This document shows positions 15,601 through 23,612 of a stretch of 43,015 bases of DNA, piece by piece. The notes below the pieces were generated by a model. That model was given only the letters and a program-made list of their open reading frames with translations, was not told the origin of the DNA and did no database searches. The stretch is from Acidobacteriota bacterium (GTDB lineage Bacteria > Acidobacteriota > Terriglobia > Bryobacterales > Bryobacteraceae). Each line of letters opens with the position of its first letter. Within the stretch, counting starts at the first letter, position 1. The position numbers were made by a program, and so were the translations under genes. The stretch is from positions 1 through 43,015 of the forward strand of contig VFZU01000044.1 in assembly GCA_016870995.1 (NCBI GenBank), read 5' to 3'.

Positions 15601-16769
15601 TGCTGCCACTGCTGGCCGTTCTTGCGTTCGCACCAGCTCCGCTGACTCCCGTAGTTGTTCGGGGATTCGATCATTTTTACAATCTTGAGTACTCAGAAGC
15701 TCTTGCGATTTTTCGTAAGGCGGGAGAGGCCAACCCGGCTGATCCACAGATCGACAACCATATCGCTCATGCGATTCTTTACAACGCGATGTTGAAGGCT
15801 GGTGCTCTCGAATCAGAGCTTGTGTCTGGCAGCAATGCGTTTCTACGCAGAGAACGGATGAACCCAACGGCGGAAGAACAGGCATCGTTTGATAATGCGA
15901 TTGCTGCGGGTTTTCGTAAGGCGCAGGCCAGGATCACAGCTAATCCACGAGACGCAGCCGCTCAAGACTCGATTGCCGTGACGTACGGCTTGCGTGCGAA
16001 TTATAACTTTCTGGTTCGCAAGGCCTGGCTAGATTCCCTAAAGGACTTCACTGCCTCTCGCAGGCATGCTCAGCTGGCCGTAGATGCAGATCCTGGTTTC
16101 ACTGATACGAAGATCCTTCTTGGCCTTCACGATTATGTCGTCGGCAGTCTCAGTTGGTCCTACAAACTTTTGGGGTTTCTGGCTGGAATTCGTGGCGACC
16201 GAGAGGGTGGGATTCGCATTGTTGAGGAAGTTTCTGCCAAGGGGTTGAACAATCGAAACGATGCCAAGATCTTGCTCGCCGCGATTTACCGGCGCGAAAA
16301 GCAATCGGCGAAAGCAGTGCCATTGCTCGAAGGCTTGATTGCAGCGTTTCCCAGAAACTATCTCTTTCGCCTTGAGTTGGCTCAGATGTTGGGCGACCTG
16401 GGAGAACGCGAAAAGGCAATCGCGACCATCGACGCTGTGGCCGACTTGCAGCGCCGCCAGGCACCAGGGTTCACAAAGATTCAAGCCGAGAAGATTGCCT
16501 ATCTCAAGGGCAATCTGCTCTTCTGGTTCGACGAGTATGACAAAGCCATCCCTGAGCTGGAACGCGCCGTTGCCGCAAGAGATCGCATAGATCTCAACAC
16601 TGGGCTTGCTGCCTGTTTGCGACTGGGGCAAACTTTGGATCTGATGAACCGGCACCGCGAAGCAATCGCTGCCTATCAACTCGGAGTTGCTTTGGCTCCA
16701 GACAGTGAGATTGCCAAAGAGTGCCAGCGTTACGCCAACCGACAATACAAAAGGAATCGAATTGTATGA
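15600..16769 (+). CDS. Tetratricopeptide-repeat protein
   Basis: The 389-residue protein has a short hydrophobic start (MLPLLAVLAFAPAPLTPVVV), possibly a signal peptide, then helix pairs with TPR spacing: FYNLEYSEALAIFRKAGEANP (about 27-47), a central YGLRANYNF region, KSAKAVPLLEG-like repeats near 240, KAIPELERAVAARDRIDLN near 320 and HREAIAAYQLGVALAPDSE near 355. The middle, with repeated Y/W and L-L-G-x-x-D-Y, looks like the acidobacterial TPR proteins that are often annotated only as hypothetical. It probably binds other proteins; nothing further can be read. It is translationally linked to hom upstream (TGATG) and to the sulfatase downstream (ATGA), although neither partner suggests a common pathway. 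Confidence 0.8.
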   Translation: MLPLLAVLAFAPAPLTPVVVRGFDHFYNLEYSEALAIFRKAGEANPADPQIDNHIAHAILYNAMLKAGALESELVSGSNAFLRRERMNPTAEEQASFDNAIAAGFRKAQARITANPRDAAAQDSIAVTYGLRANYNFLVRKAWLDSLKDFTASRRHAQLAVDADPGFTDTKILLGLHDYVVGSLSWSYKLLGFLAGIRGDREGGIRIVEEVSAKGLNNRNDAKILLAAIYRREKQSAKAVPLLEGLIAAFPRNYLFRLELAQMLGDLGEREKAIATIDAVADLQRRQAPGFTKIQAEKIAYLKGNLLFWFDEYDKAIPELERAVAARDRIDLNTGLAACLRLGQTLDLMNRHREAIAAYQLGVALAPDSEIAKECQRYANRQYKRNRIV

Positions 16770-18160
16770 CCCGACGCCAATTTCTGGCCAGTGCTCCAAT
16801 GCTGGCTGCTCAAGCGAAGCCGCCGCAGAACATCGTATTGATGGTGGTCGACGATCTTGGATACAAAGACTTCAACTGCTATTCCTCGCCCACGCACCCC
16901 GTGCCCTATCGAACGCCGAATGTGAATGAGCTGGCCAAGCAATCGACGGTGTTCAATCGCTTTTATGCGGCTTGTCCCGTGTGCTCTCCTACACGGGCGA
17001 GTATCCTGACTGGCAAATATCCGACCCGCACCGGGATCACGGATTGGATTCCCGGTATGCAACCTCCGCAGGGTGCCAAGCTCGATACACCGCAAACCAA
17101 AGAAGAGTTGGCACTCGACGAAAGGACGATTGCGGAGTACTTGAAGCCACTTGGGTTTGCGACGGCGAGTTTTGGCAAGTGGCACCTTGGCGGCGCAGGA
17201 TTCAGCCCCACCCATCAGGGCTTCGATCTCAACGTGGGAGGAGATCAAAAAGGGCAACCCAATGGTTATCTGGCACCGTTCACGATGCCGGGGCTAACGG
17301 ATGCTCCTGTCGGCACTGAACTGACTGGCTATCTGACGAAGCTTGCAAATCAATGGATCGATGAGCAGGCTAAGGCCACCAAGCCGTTCTTTCTCTACAT
17401 GCCCCACTTTGGAGTCCACACACCTCTCGGCGCTTCTAAAGAACTGATTGCGCAATATCGCGACGAGCCCGTAATCAGTGCTACTTACGCCGCGATGGTT
17501 GAGAATATCGATGAATCTGTGGGATCGATTCGAAGGCAGTTGGAGCGCTCGCGCGTTTCTGGCAACTCGCTGTTCATTGTTACCAGCGACAATGGTGCGC
17601 TGCTGGGCGTTCGCGGAAAGGGCAGCACTTCGCTCGATCCGTTGCGCGATCAGAAGGGCTATCTATACGAGGGTGGAATCCGGGTTCCTTGTCTGATTCA
17701 CGATCCGCGAAACCCGAAGCCGAGTGTCTATGAGGATCCGGCTTGTTCGATCGATTTGCTCCCTACGATTCTCAAGTGGATTGGGCAGGCTGTACCAACT
17801 TCGATTGATGGCACGCCCTTGTTTGGTCGCAAGGAAACTCCGGTCTACTATTGGCACTACCCGCATTATCACGGGGCCGGTGGTAAGCCCTCTGGTGCGA
17901 TCATCGATGGGGACTACAAGTTGATCGAGCATTTTGAAACCGGGTCGACCGAGCTTTATAACCTAAAGACGGACGTCGGCGAACGCAAGGACCTGAGTAC
18001 CGCAGATCCGGCGCGCCGCTCCAGCATGTATCTGAAATTGCGCCGTTGGCGTGAGCAGACCAATGCCGTAATGCCGACGCCTAAAACAGCAGCGGCTTCT
18101 TTGCCAATGCCTGCAGCAGGGTCAGAACAAAAGCGCCGTAGTGAAATAGCGCGAGGATAA
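16766..18160 (+). CDS. Second exported type I sulfatase
   Basis: The 464-residue sulfatase has the active-site motif CSPTR at residues 73-77, with Cys73 becoming formylglycine. The metal-binding MVVDDLGYKD (26-35), GKWHLGGAG near 145 and VTSDNGALLG near 270 complete the site. MTRRQFLASAPMLAAQA is a twin-arginine leader, so it acts outside the cytoplasm. Codons upstream stay open to 16721, but the ATG at 16766 gives the RR leader, overlaps the TPR stop as ATGA and has AAGGA upstream. It shares only family features with the first sulfatase and probably cuts a different substrate. Its last 80 bases overlap the end of the opposite-strand membrane gene, and the tail after about residue 435 (Pro/Ala-rich, then basic) does not look like sulfatase sequence. 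Confidence 0.92.
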   Translation: MTRRQFLASAPMLAAQAKPPQNIVLMVVDDLGYKDFNCYSSPTHPVPYRTPNVNELAKQSTVFNRFYAACPVCSPTRASILTGKYPTRTGITDWIPGMQPPQGAKLDTPQTKEELALDERTIAEYLKPLGFATASFGKWHLGGAGFSPTHQGFDLNVGGDQKGQPNGYLAPFTMPGLTDAPVGTELTGYLTKLANQWIDEQAKATKPFFLYMPHFGVHTPLGASKELIAQYRDEPVISATYAAMVENIDESVGSIRRQLERSRVSGNSLFIVTSDNGALLGVRGKGSTSLDPLRDQKGYLYEGGIRVPCLIHDPRNPKPSVYEDPACSIDLLPTILKWIGQAVPTSIDGTPLFGRKETPVYYWHYPHYHGAGGKPSGAIIDGDYKLIEHFETGSTELYNLKTDVGERKDLSTADPARRSSMYLKLRRWREQTNAVMPTPKTAAASLPMPAAGSEQKRRSEIARG

Positions 18161-18872
18161 AAACGCCAGCGCTGGCGCCGAATTCACTCAAGAGAAACCC
18201 CCCAAGCGGAAGCACCTGCAACCCGTGTAGCCCGATGAAATGGGAGATGCGCAGGTCGCCCGCCTGGGTACTCCAATTCAGAAATGGTACGCCTGGCCCG
18301 CCATCTTTGAGGCCCACTGTATGTGCGAGTGCCTGTGCCATGTAGGCACCTTCGAAACTCGACAGAACAGCCAGCAGTACGCCGAGGCGGCATCCCCAAA
18401 GGGCACCAGCCGGCATAGGTGCTGCCTTTGCAAAGAACCACCAGAGCAACACGATGAGCAGAATGGTGTTGACCGCGATCATGATTCCCATAATGCTGAA
18501 AATGGCGCCATTCAGTGGCGTGGAGAGGTTGAAGTGGCTTCGCTCTCCGCGAATTGCCTGGCCGACAACGGCGACATTCTCGAGAAGCATGATCAAGCTG
18601 GCGAGGGTTCCTAGGCTTGACCTTGCCAGAATAGAGGCATCGACATAATTTAATAGCCAGCCGATGGTCCAAAGGTAGATTGCAGCAGAGATCAGAAACT
18701 TGGCGGGCTTCAACCAGATGTTGACTCCCATCAACTCACGATGATCAAATACCATCGCGACCAAGGCGATGGCGAGTAGGCTCCAGTGCAGCATCCCTAC
18801 ATAAGCGCACGCGGCGCTGCCGTCTCGCGCCCGGTCGAACCAGACCAGCGGATTCAGACTCCAGGTTCCCAT
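18081..18872 (-). CDS. Conserved multi-pass membrane protein, function unknown
   Basis: The 263-residue protein has about seven hydrophobic helices (roughly 20-40, 53-70, 80-98, 121-142, 160-182, 215-230 and 235-255). Conserved-looking polar residues lie near helix ends: NIWLKPAKFLISA (52-64), GERSHFN near 105, and DLRISHFIGLHGLQVLPL near 212, where several His residues sit in or by the membrane. I do not recognise a named family. The frame is open to 19043, but the ATG at 18872 fits best because it overlaps the ABA4-like gene by only 19 bases and gives a natural N-terminus (MGTWSLNPLVWFDRA). It is the last gene behind nagA and the ABA4-like gene. The 3' end runs 80 bases into the convergent sulfatase gene. 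Confidence 0.75.
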   Translation of the reverse strand: MGTWSLNPLVWFDRARDGSAACAYVGMLHWSLLAIALVAMVFDHRELMGVNIWLKPAKFLISAAIYLWTIGWLLNYVDASILARSSLGTLASLIMLLENVAVVGQAIRGERSHFNLSTPLNGAIFSIMGIMIAVNTILLIVLLWWFFAKAAPMPAGALWGCRLGVLLAVLSSFEGAYMAQALAHTVGLKDGGPGVPFLNWSTQAGDLRISHFIGLHGLQVLPLGGFLLSEFGASAGVFILALFHYGAFVLTLLQALAKKPLLF

Positions 18873-19270
18873 TGTTTTTTCAGGCTTCCTCGCAAGATCA
18901 GATAGAGCATCAGGCCCAGCGGGCCGAACATAAAAGTGAGTACCTGGCAGGGCAACAGCAACCACCTGGAAATACCGAGTTTCAAGGCATCGCGAGTCTC
19001 CCACGATCCAATAAAGAGATCGAATGCGAGGTAATGAACCCATCCTGCAAACACGGCTCGCGGGTTCGAAAACAACTTCATTACTTCAGTCAAACTGTCG
19101 AAACCGCCTTCGCCCAAACCGCCCGACAGCAACCAGGCGTACAGACAACCGAATGTCACTGGCATTGCGAGCGCAGCAATCCTGTGTGTCCATTGCCAAC
19201 CAGGCAAAATGACCAGCAGCAGCCAGCAGGGTAGGACGCTTGTGTTTGCGATGGCGAAAACTGTGTCCAT
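18854..19270 (-). CDS. ABA4-like (DUF4281) membrane protein
   Basis: The 138-residue protein has four hydrophobic helices and the DUF4281/ABA4 pattern: a start MDTVFAIANTSVLPCWLLL, a region W-V-H-Y-L-A-F-D-L-F-I-G-S-W-E near residue 85, and C-x-x-x-x-F-M-F-G-P-L-G-L near 115. In plants ABA4 is needed for neoxanthin formation; bacterial relatives have no settled role. No carotenoid gene is visible in this window. Its ATG starts directly after the nagA stop, and its end overlaps the next membrane protein gene, so the three are probably one transcript. The adjacent pair of small and larger membrane proteins suggests that they act together. Confidence 0.78.
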   Translation of the reverse strand: MDTVFAIANTSVLPCWLLLVILPGWQWTHRIAALAMPVTFGCLYAWLLSGGLGEGGFDSLTEVMKLFSNPRAVFAGWVHYLAFDLFIGSWETRDALKLGISRWLLLPCQVLTFMFGPLGLMLYLILRGSLKKQWEPGV

Positions 19271-20428
19271 CTATTTCAGTTCATAATACAGCTTGCCGCT
19301 GACCCAAGTGCGTTCGACGACGATGGCCTTGGTTTCTCGGTCCAGACGGAACTCAACCAGATCGGCCCGCTCGCCGGGGTTGAGACCTCGCATACGTCCG
19401 CCGACGCGTCCCACTCGAGCCGCATTCGTGGTGGCCATCGTCACCGCATCGCGCAAGTTCAATCCAGCTCGCGACATCAGGTTGGAGATCCCCACGGGCA
19501 TTTTTAGGGCTGAACCAGCCAGACGTGTGCCGCCGCGCAGTGTCACATTGCCGGCCGCATGAAGAGTGACGTCCACTTCACCCAGACGGTAATCACCCGG
19601 CTCGCATCCGGCCGGCATGACTGCGTCTGTAACCAATACACTACGTTCGAGACCCTTGGCGCGTAAGGCCACCTTCAGGAAGGTATCCGAAAGATGAATG
19701 CCGTCGACGATGAAGCTCGCGGTGAGACGGTCTTCTGCCAACTGATCCCAAATGTAGTTGGGATGCCGCGGAAGCATGGAATGAGCTCCGTTGCCGAGGT
19801 GGGTCGACATGGTGGCACCAGCGGAGACGGCATCGGCGATTTGCGCAGAGGTGGCTTTGGTATGACCAATGCTGACGACAACTCCGTCGCGAACCACTTC
19901 GTCGATAAACTTTGCCGCACCATCGTATTCCGGCGACATGGTGAGCAGCCGGATATTCCCTTCGGCGGCATCTTGCATTCGCTTCCACTCCTCAATCGAT
20001 TGAGGTCTGGCTTGCGTGACTGGATGTGCGCCGCGAGGCCCATCTTCGGCTGAGATGAAAGGACCCTCCGCGTGTATGGCTTCAAACACACTTCCTTCAG
20101 GCAGCTCGCGTTTGGCGCGGACCAGATTTCGAAATGCTCCTTGCATCACCTCTTCGGAGCCTGTAATCACGGTCGGGTAAATTCTGGTGACGCCAGTAGC
20201 GAGCTGCGCCTGGATCGAACGGGAGATCTCCTCCAGCGATGCACCAGGCGAACAATAGTCGACCCCGGCAAACCCATTCACCTGCAAATCGATGAATCCT
20301 GGTGCGATGAAAGTTTCGATTGAGGAGCTGTCGCCCACCCAATCGTCGACCGCCTCAATGGCCGCGCCGAATTCGACTCGCACGGGCTGCCCTGTGCGGT
20401 AATCCAAGCCAAAACATTTTGTGCTCAT
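19271..20428 (-). CDS. nagA: N-acetylglucosamine-6-phosphate deacetylase
   Basis: The 385-residue enzyme removes acetate from GlcNAc-6-phosphate, feeding amino sugars from peptidoglycan or chitin into glycolysis. Metal ligands are visible as Glu121 (HAEGPFIS), His189 (SIGHTKA) and His210 (STHLGNGAH). His245 (VDGIHLS) and the catalytic Asp268 (VLVTDAV) follow. The early DLQVNGFAG lacks the His-x-His pair of two-metal types, so this looks like the single-metal E. coli form. The ATG at 20428 gives a normal N-terminus. Two membrane-protein genes follow without a gap. No nagB or transporter is adjacent; the ROK kinase 5 kb away could supply the phosphorylation step, which is inference. Confidence 0.94.
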   Translation of the reverse strand: MSTKCFGLDYRTGQPVRVEFGAAIEAVDDWVGDSSSIETFIAPGFIDLQVNGFAGVDYCSPGASLEEISRSIQAQLATGVTRIYPTVITGSEEVMQGAFRNLVRAKRELPEGSVFEAIHAEGPFISAEDGPRGAHPVTQARPQSIEEWKRMQDAAEGNIRLLTMSPEYDGAAKFIDEVVRDGVVVSIGHTKATSAQIADAVSAGATMSTHLGNGAHSMLPRHPNYIWDQLAEDRLTASFIVDGIHLSDTFLKVALRAKGLERSVLVTDAVMPAGCEPGDYRLGEVDVTLHAAGNVTLRGGTRLAGSALKMPVGISNLMSRAGLNLRDAVTMATTNAARVGRVGGRMRGLNPGERADLVEFRLDRETKAIVVERTWVSGKLYYELK

Positions 20429-20480
20429 TCTGTTTTATTCACACCTTGTCCACAGAAGATGGGCGCTAAGCCCTTCAAAA

Positions 20481-20502
20481 TGCACGGGAAAAAAGTCGTG
20501 CA
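20481..20502 (-). terminator. Short hairpin with U tract before nagA
   Basis: TGCACG (20481-20486) and CGTGCA (20497-20502) form a 6-bp stem with a 10-base loop. Read on the minus strand, the stem is followed by TTTT. It is the last of three stem-loops between ilvE and nagA and could back up termination of the ilvE transcript. Confidence 0.45.
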
Positions 20503-20558
20503 AAAAAGTTTTAGCCGCACCTTTTCTCCTTGCCAGAGTTGAGGCGCGGCTGCTAAAA
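20503..20558 (-). terminator. Probable terminator downstream of ilvE
   Basis: On the minus strand, AGCCGC (20551-20546) pairs with GCGGCT (20518-20513), with two further pairs inside after one mismatch. The stem is followed by AAAAC and six T residues, and T/A runs on both outer sides can extend the pairing imperfectly. This is the best terminator candidate for ilvE. Confidence 0.55.
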
Positions 20559-20570
20559 ATAATGGAGATC

Positions 20571-20639
20571 ATCGCTGCTCCCCAAAGCAAGCTGGAGAAT
20601 CTCGGGGGAGGTGGCCAGCAAGTAATGTGGAGCAGCGAT
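20571..20639 (-). repeat. Perfect 11-bp inverted repeat after ilvE
   Basis: ATCGCTGCTCC (20571-20581) and GGAGCAGCGAT (20629-20639) are perfect inverted copies flanking 47 bases, which contain a weaker inner pair GCTGG/CCAGC. The element starts 15 bases after the ilvE stop on the transcribed strand. It may form a structured 3' end or a regulatory RNA leader for nagA. It could also be the footprint of a small repeat element. Confidence 0.5.
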
Positions 20640-20653
20640 CCGATCTGTAACTC

Positions 20654-21589
20654 CTAAGCCGCTACGGTTTGCGGCACCGGGGTTAGCCAGCCGAACTCAT
20701 CCGGCAAACTCCCATCCACAATTCCAAAGAACTTCGACTGGATCTTTTCCGTGATCGGTCCGCGTCGGCCTTCGCCGATCGTGATGCGGTCGATGCTACG
20801 AATCGGGGTGACTTCTGCCGCAGTGCCAGTGAAGAAGACTTCGTCGGCGACATAGAGCAATTCGCGCGGCACGCCGGCTTCCACAACGCTGTAGCCCAAG
20901 CTCTTGGCGATCTGCACAATGCTGTCGCGGGTGATGCCGGGCAGCACGCTGGTGGCGAGGGCTGGAGTGTAGATGATACCGTCACGAATTACGAAGATGT
21001 TCTCACCGGAGCCTTCGCTGACGTAACCGTTCACGTCGAGGGCGATGCCTTCGGAGTAGCCATTCGCTTTGGCTTCCATGTTGATCAACTGTGAGTTGTT
21101 GTAGTTCCCAGCGCTCTTGGCCAAGGCTGGCAGCGTATTGGGAGCCATCCGGTTCCAACTCGATACGCAGACGTCGACACCCTGCGCGATGGCTTCAGGG
21201 CCGAGGTACTTGCCCCATTCCCAGCAGGCGATGTAGCACTCGGTGGGATTTCCCGTTCCGTTGACTCCGATGACACCGTAGCCCCGAAGTACGATCGGAC
21301 GGAAGTAGCAGCTTCTCATCTTGTTGACCTGTACAAGCTCGATCATGGCGGCCGCAACCTGTGGTTGCGTGAACTGGCTCATATCGATTCTGTAGATCTT
21401 CGCGGAGTCGAACATCCGGCGAACGTGTTCGTTCAAACGAAACACGGCAGGCCCCTGTTTCGTCTCATAACATCGAACACCCTCGAAGACGGCGCTTCCG
21501 TAGCTGACAACATGGCTAAGGACATGGATCGTGGCATCCTGCCAATTAATCAGGTGTCCGTTATGCCATATTTTTTCGGTGGGCTTCAT
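20654..21589 (-). CDS. ilvE: Branched-chain amino-acid aminotransferase
   Basis: The 311-residue, class IV PLP-dependent aminotransferase interconverts Leu, Ile and Val with their keto acids. The start WHNGHLINWQDATIHVLSHV, the FEGVRCYET turn (35-43), the PLP-binding Lys158 (LPALAKSAGNYNNSQ) and the EGSGENIFVI segment near 192, plus TSVLPGITRD, are diagnostic. Length is normal. No other branched-chain gene is next to it, so it is a single-gene unit ended by stem-loops. The ATG at 21589 has no Shine-Dalgarno sequence; instead a perfect TATAAT lies 6 bases before it, which suggests a leaderless mRNA. The divergent M48 gene starts only 24 bases away. Confidence 0.95.
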   Translation of the reverse strand: MKPTEKIWHNGHLINWQDATIHVLSHVVSYGSAVFEGVRCYETKQGPAVFRLNEHVRRMFDSAKIYRIDMSQFTQPQVAAAMIELVQVNKMRSCYFRPIVLRGYGVIGVNGTGNPTECYIACWEWGKYLGPEAIAQGVDVCVSSWNRMAPNTLPALAKSAGNYNNSQLINMEAKANGYSEGIALDVNGYVSEGSGENIFVIRDGIIYTPALATSVLPGITRDSIVQIAKSLGYSVVEAGVPRELLYVADEVFFTGTAAEVTPIRSIDRITIGEGRRGPITEKIQSKFFGIVDGSLPDEFGWLTPVPQTVAA

Positions 21590-21613
21590 GGAATTATTAT
21601 AACTGTTAATGAT
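21590..21613. promoter_or_regulatory. 24-bp divergent promoter region between ilvE and the M48 gene
   Basis: The gap is AT-rich, unlike its surroundings. On the minus strand TATAAT (21601-21596) ends six bases before the ilvE ATG, the distance from a -10 box to a transcription start. On the plus strand TATAAC (21598-21603) lies ten bases before the M48 ATG. No Shine-Dalgarno sequence is seen for either gene, and no good -35 was found at the usual spacing. Any -35 would lie inside the opposite coding sequence. Confidence 0.55.
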
Positions 21614-22957
21614 ATGTTTACCCGCATTCTGACCGCCAGCTTGGTTTTAACTGCCCTTGTCTTCGGACAAGCGGCGAAGCTCAAAGAAATAAAACCCGGG
21701 ATGAACTTCTTCAAAAAAGATCAGGACATCCAGATGGGCAAAGAATACGCGCAGCAGATCGAGCAGCAATATGATGTGCTGGCGCCGGGTCCTTTGACAG
21801 ATTACATCAACTTTCTTGGCCAGAAGATTGCGCAGCAGCCGCAAGCCGGCGGCTTTCCTTATGTGTTCAAAGTCGTGAATGATCCCACCATCAACGCTTT
21901 CGCTTTGCCGGGCGGACCGGTGTTCATCAATTCCGGTATCCTCCTGAACGCTGAAAACGAGGGACAGTTGATGGGTGTGGTCGCCCATGAAGTCTCCCAT
22001 ATTGCATTGCGCCATTCCACCAACCAGGTGAGCCGCAGCATGCTGATTCAATTGCCGGCGATGCTGGCCGGCGCGTATGGTCAAGCGAAGGGCGGTCTGA
22101 CAGGCATGTTGGCGCAGATCGGTGTCGGCCTTGGCGCCAATGGATTGCTGATGAAATTCTCGCGAGGGGCCGAACAGCAGGCCGACCTGCTCGGTGCTCG
22201 CATGATGGCGCAGGTTGGTTATAACCCGATCGAGATGGCGCGCTTCTTTGAAACCCTCGAAGCCAAGTCGGGCCGTGGCAAGTCTGGTCCAGATTTCTTC
22301 TCTTCCCATCCGAACCCTGGCAATCGCAGCAAGTACGTTAGCGAAGAAGTGACGCTGCTGCCGCAACGCGATTTTAAGGCCGACACGGGTCGCTTTGAAA
22401 AGATGAAGCTCCTGGCGAAGAACCTGCCAGAGCCCAAGAAGAAGGCCGGCGCTGTGCCAAATCAGCCAGAGAAGAATCAGGATGGCTCTCGTACCTGGAC
22501 TGGCGAGAACTTCCAGGTGAGCTATCCAGGCGAGTGGCTTGGTTTGGGTGAGCCGAAGTCACCTACCGTGACGATTGCCCCTCGCGAGGTTATCAAGCAG
22601 GAAGGCAACAATGTGCAGATTGGCCTCGGTGTCGTGATCGCTCACTATGAAGACGAAGATGGCAGGTTCGATTTCAAAGCTGATACGCAGAAGCTCATCC
22701 AGCAAGTGATGCAGCAGAATCCCACGATGGGCCGCACCATGCCTCCCATCAATCAGCATCAGATCAACGGGCGCAACGTTTATGTTGCAAAGCTCACGTC
22801 GAAGTCTTCGCTGGATGGCGGCAATGAGATCGACACGATTGTTACGATGGAACACCGAGGCACCATGCTTTATATGGTTTTCATCGCTCCGGAACGGCAG
22901 ATGCAACAGGTGCAACGCGATTTCGACGCCATCCTGAATTCACTCCGCCTTGATTAG
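21614..22957 (+). CDS. Exported M48 metalloprotease (BepA/YfgC-like)
   Basis: The 447-residue protein has a signal peptide (MFTRILTASLVLTALVFGQA) and an M48 zinc-peptidase domain: AHEVSH at 124-129 gives the HExxH motif (His125, Glu126, His129), and Glu187 in RGAEQQADLLGARMM is the third zinc ligand. A Gly/Ala-rich LPGGPVFINSG segment precedes it, as in the periplasmic BepA/LoiP group that supports outer-membrane protein quality control. A C-terminal domain of about 150 residues (ENFQVSYPGEWLGL onward), with a lipoprotein/PsbP-like strand pattern, is added beyond the protease; bound partners are unknown. The frame is open to 21365, but that lies antisense to ilvE, and the ATG at 21614 gives the signal peptide. 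Confidence 0.9.
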   Translation: MFTRILTASLVLTALVFGQAAKLKEIKPGMNFFKKDQDIQMGKEYAQQIEQQYDVLAPGPLTDYINFLGQKIAQQPQAGGFPYVFKVVNDPTINAFALPGGPVFINSGILLNAENEGQLMGVVAHEVSHIALRHSTNQVSRSMLIQLPAMLAGAYGQAKGGLTGMLAQIGVGLGANGLLMKFSRGAEQQADLLGARMMAQVGYNPIEMARFFETLEAKSGRGKSGPDFFSSHPNPGNRSKYVSEEVTLLPQRDFKADTGRFEKMKLLAKNLPEPKKKAGAVPNQPEKNQDGSRTWTGENFQVSYPGEWLGLGEPKSPTVTIAPREVIKQEGNNVQIGLGVVIAHYEDEDGRFDFKADTQKLIQQVMQQNPTMGRTMPPINQHQINGRNVYVAKLTSKSSLDGGNEIDTIVTMEHRGTMLYMVFIAPERQMQQVQRDFDAILNSLRLD

Positions 22958-23549
22958 TTTCGACGGGGTTCTGTTCGACTTCGACGGCACTCTGGTTGAC
23001 AGCGAACCGATTCACTTCGAGTGCTGGAAAGAAATTCTTACGCCTTTCGGGATTTCGCTCAGTTGGGATGAGTACTGCCGCAATTGCATTGGCGTCTCGG
23101 ATCGCGCGATGATCCTTCAACTGGCGACCGAAGTCGGCATGGACTTCGAGACTCTCTATGCCGAGTACCCGAAGAAAAAAGAACTGCTCCGCGATCGAAT
23201 GCTAAAAGCACCGCCGATGGCCAGTGAAGTACGCGATCTGTTGCTCGCCGAGTATCCCTTCCCAATTGGTCTCGTTACATCGAGCTACCGATTTGAGGTG
23301 GAGCCGGTGCTTGAAGTGGCGGGGGTTCGGCATCGTTTTGCCGCTTCAGTGTTCGGTGAAGAGGTGAAAAATCTCAAGCCTCACCCCGAGCCATATTTGC
23401 TTGCGGCAGAACGCTTGGGTATCTCGCAGCCAATTGTGTTTGAGGATTCCGAAGCAGGGCTCGCCAGTGCGGCTGCGGCGGGCTTTGACGCGATTCGGGT
23501 TCCGCACCCGGACGAATTGGTTCGCCTGTTTCGCAGTCGTATTGGCTAG
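22950..23549 (+). CDS. HAD-superfamily phosphatase (beta-phosphoglucomutase/GPH-like)
   Basis: The 199-residue protein is a HAD hydrolase with a helical cap of the beta-phosphoglucomutase/phosphoglycolate-phosphatase kind. Motif I is LFDFDGTLVDSEP, with nucleophile Asp10 and acid Asp12. Motif II is the Ser/Thr in IGLVTSSYR near 110, the Lys in LKPHPEPYLLAA is motif III, and VFEDSEAG near 165 is motif IV. The substrate is unknown; small phosphosugars are typical. The only usable start is TTG at 22950, which overlaps the M48 stop by eight bases, so translation is probably coupled. There is no ATG early enough to keep motif I. Confidence 0.88.
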   Translation: MISFDGVLFDFDGTLVDSEPIHFECWKEILTPFGISLSWDEYCRNCIGVSDRAMILQLATEVGMDFETLYAEYPKKKELLRDRMLKAPPMASEVRDLLLAEYPFPIGLVTSSYRFEVEPVLEVAGVRHRFAASVFGEEVKNLKPHPEPYLLAAERLGISQPIVFEDSEAGLASAAAAGFDAIRVPHPDELVRLFRSRIG

Positions 23550-23612
23550 AGCTTCAGCGCGCCAAATCTGAATCGCTGGCGAACTGCCAAGAGTACTAAA
23601 CTGTAGGTTTCC

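Noticed and set aside
21365-21613. Longer N-terminus for the M48 protease
   Set aside because: It would be antisense to ilvE and would bury the signal peptide that starts at the ATG at 21614.
23550-23612. T-box riboswitch ahead of valS
   Set aside because: The gap is only 63 bases, with no specifier loop or antiterminator visible.
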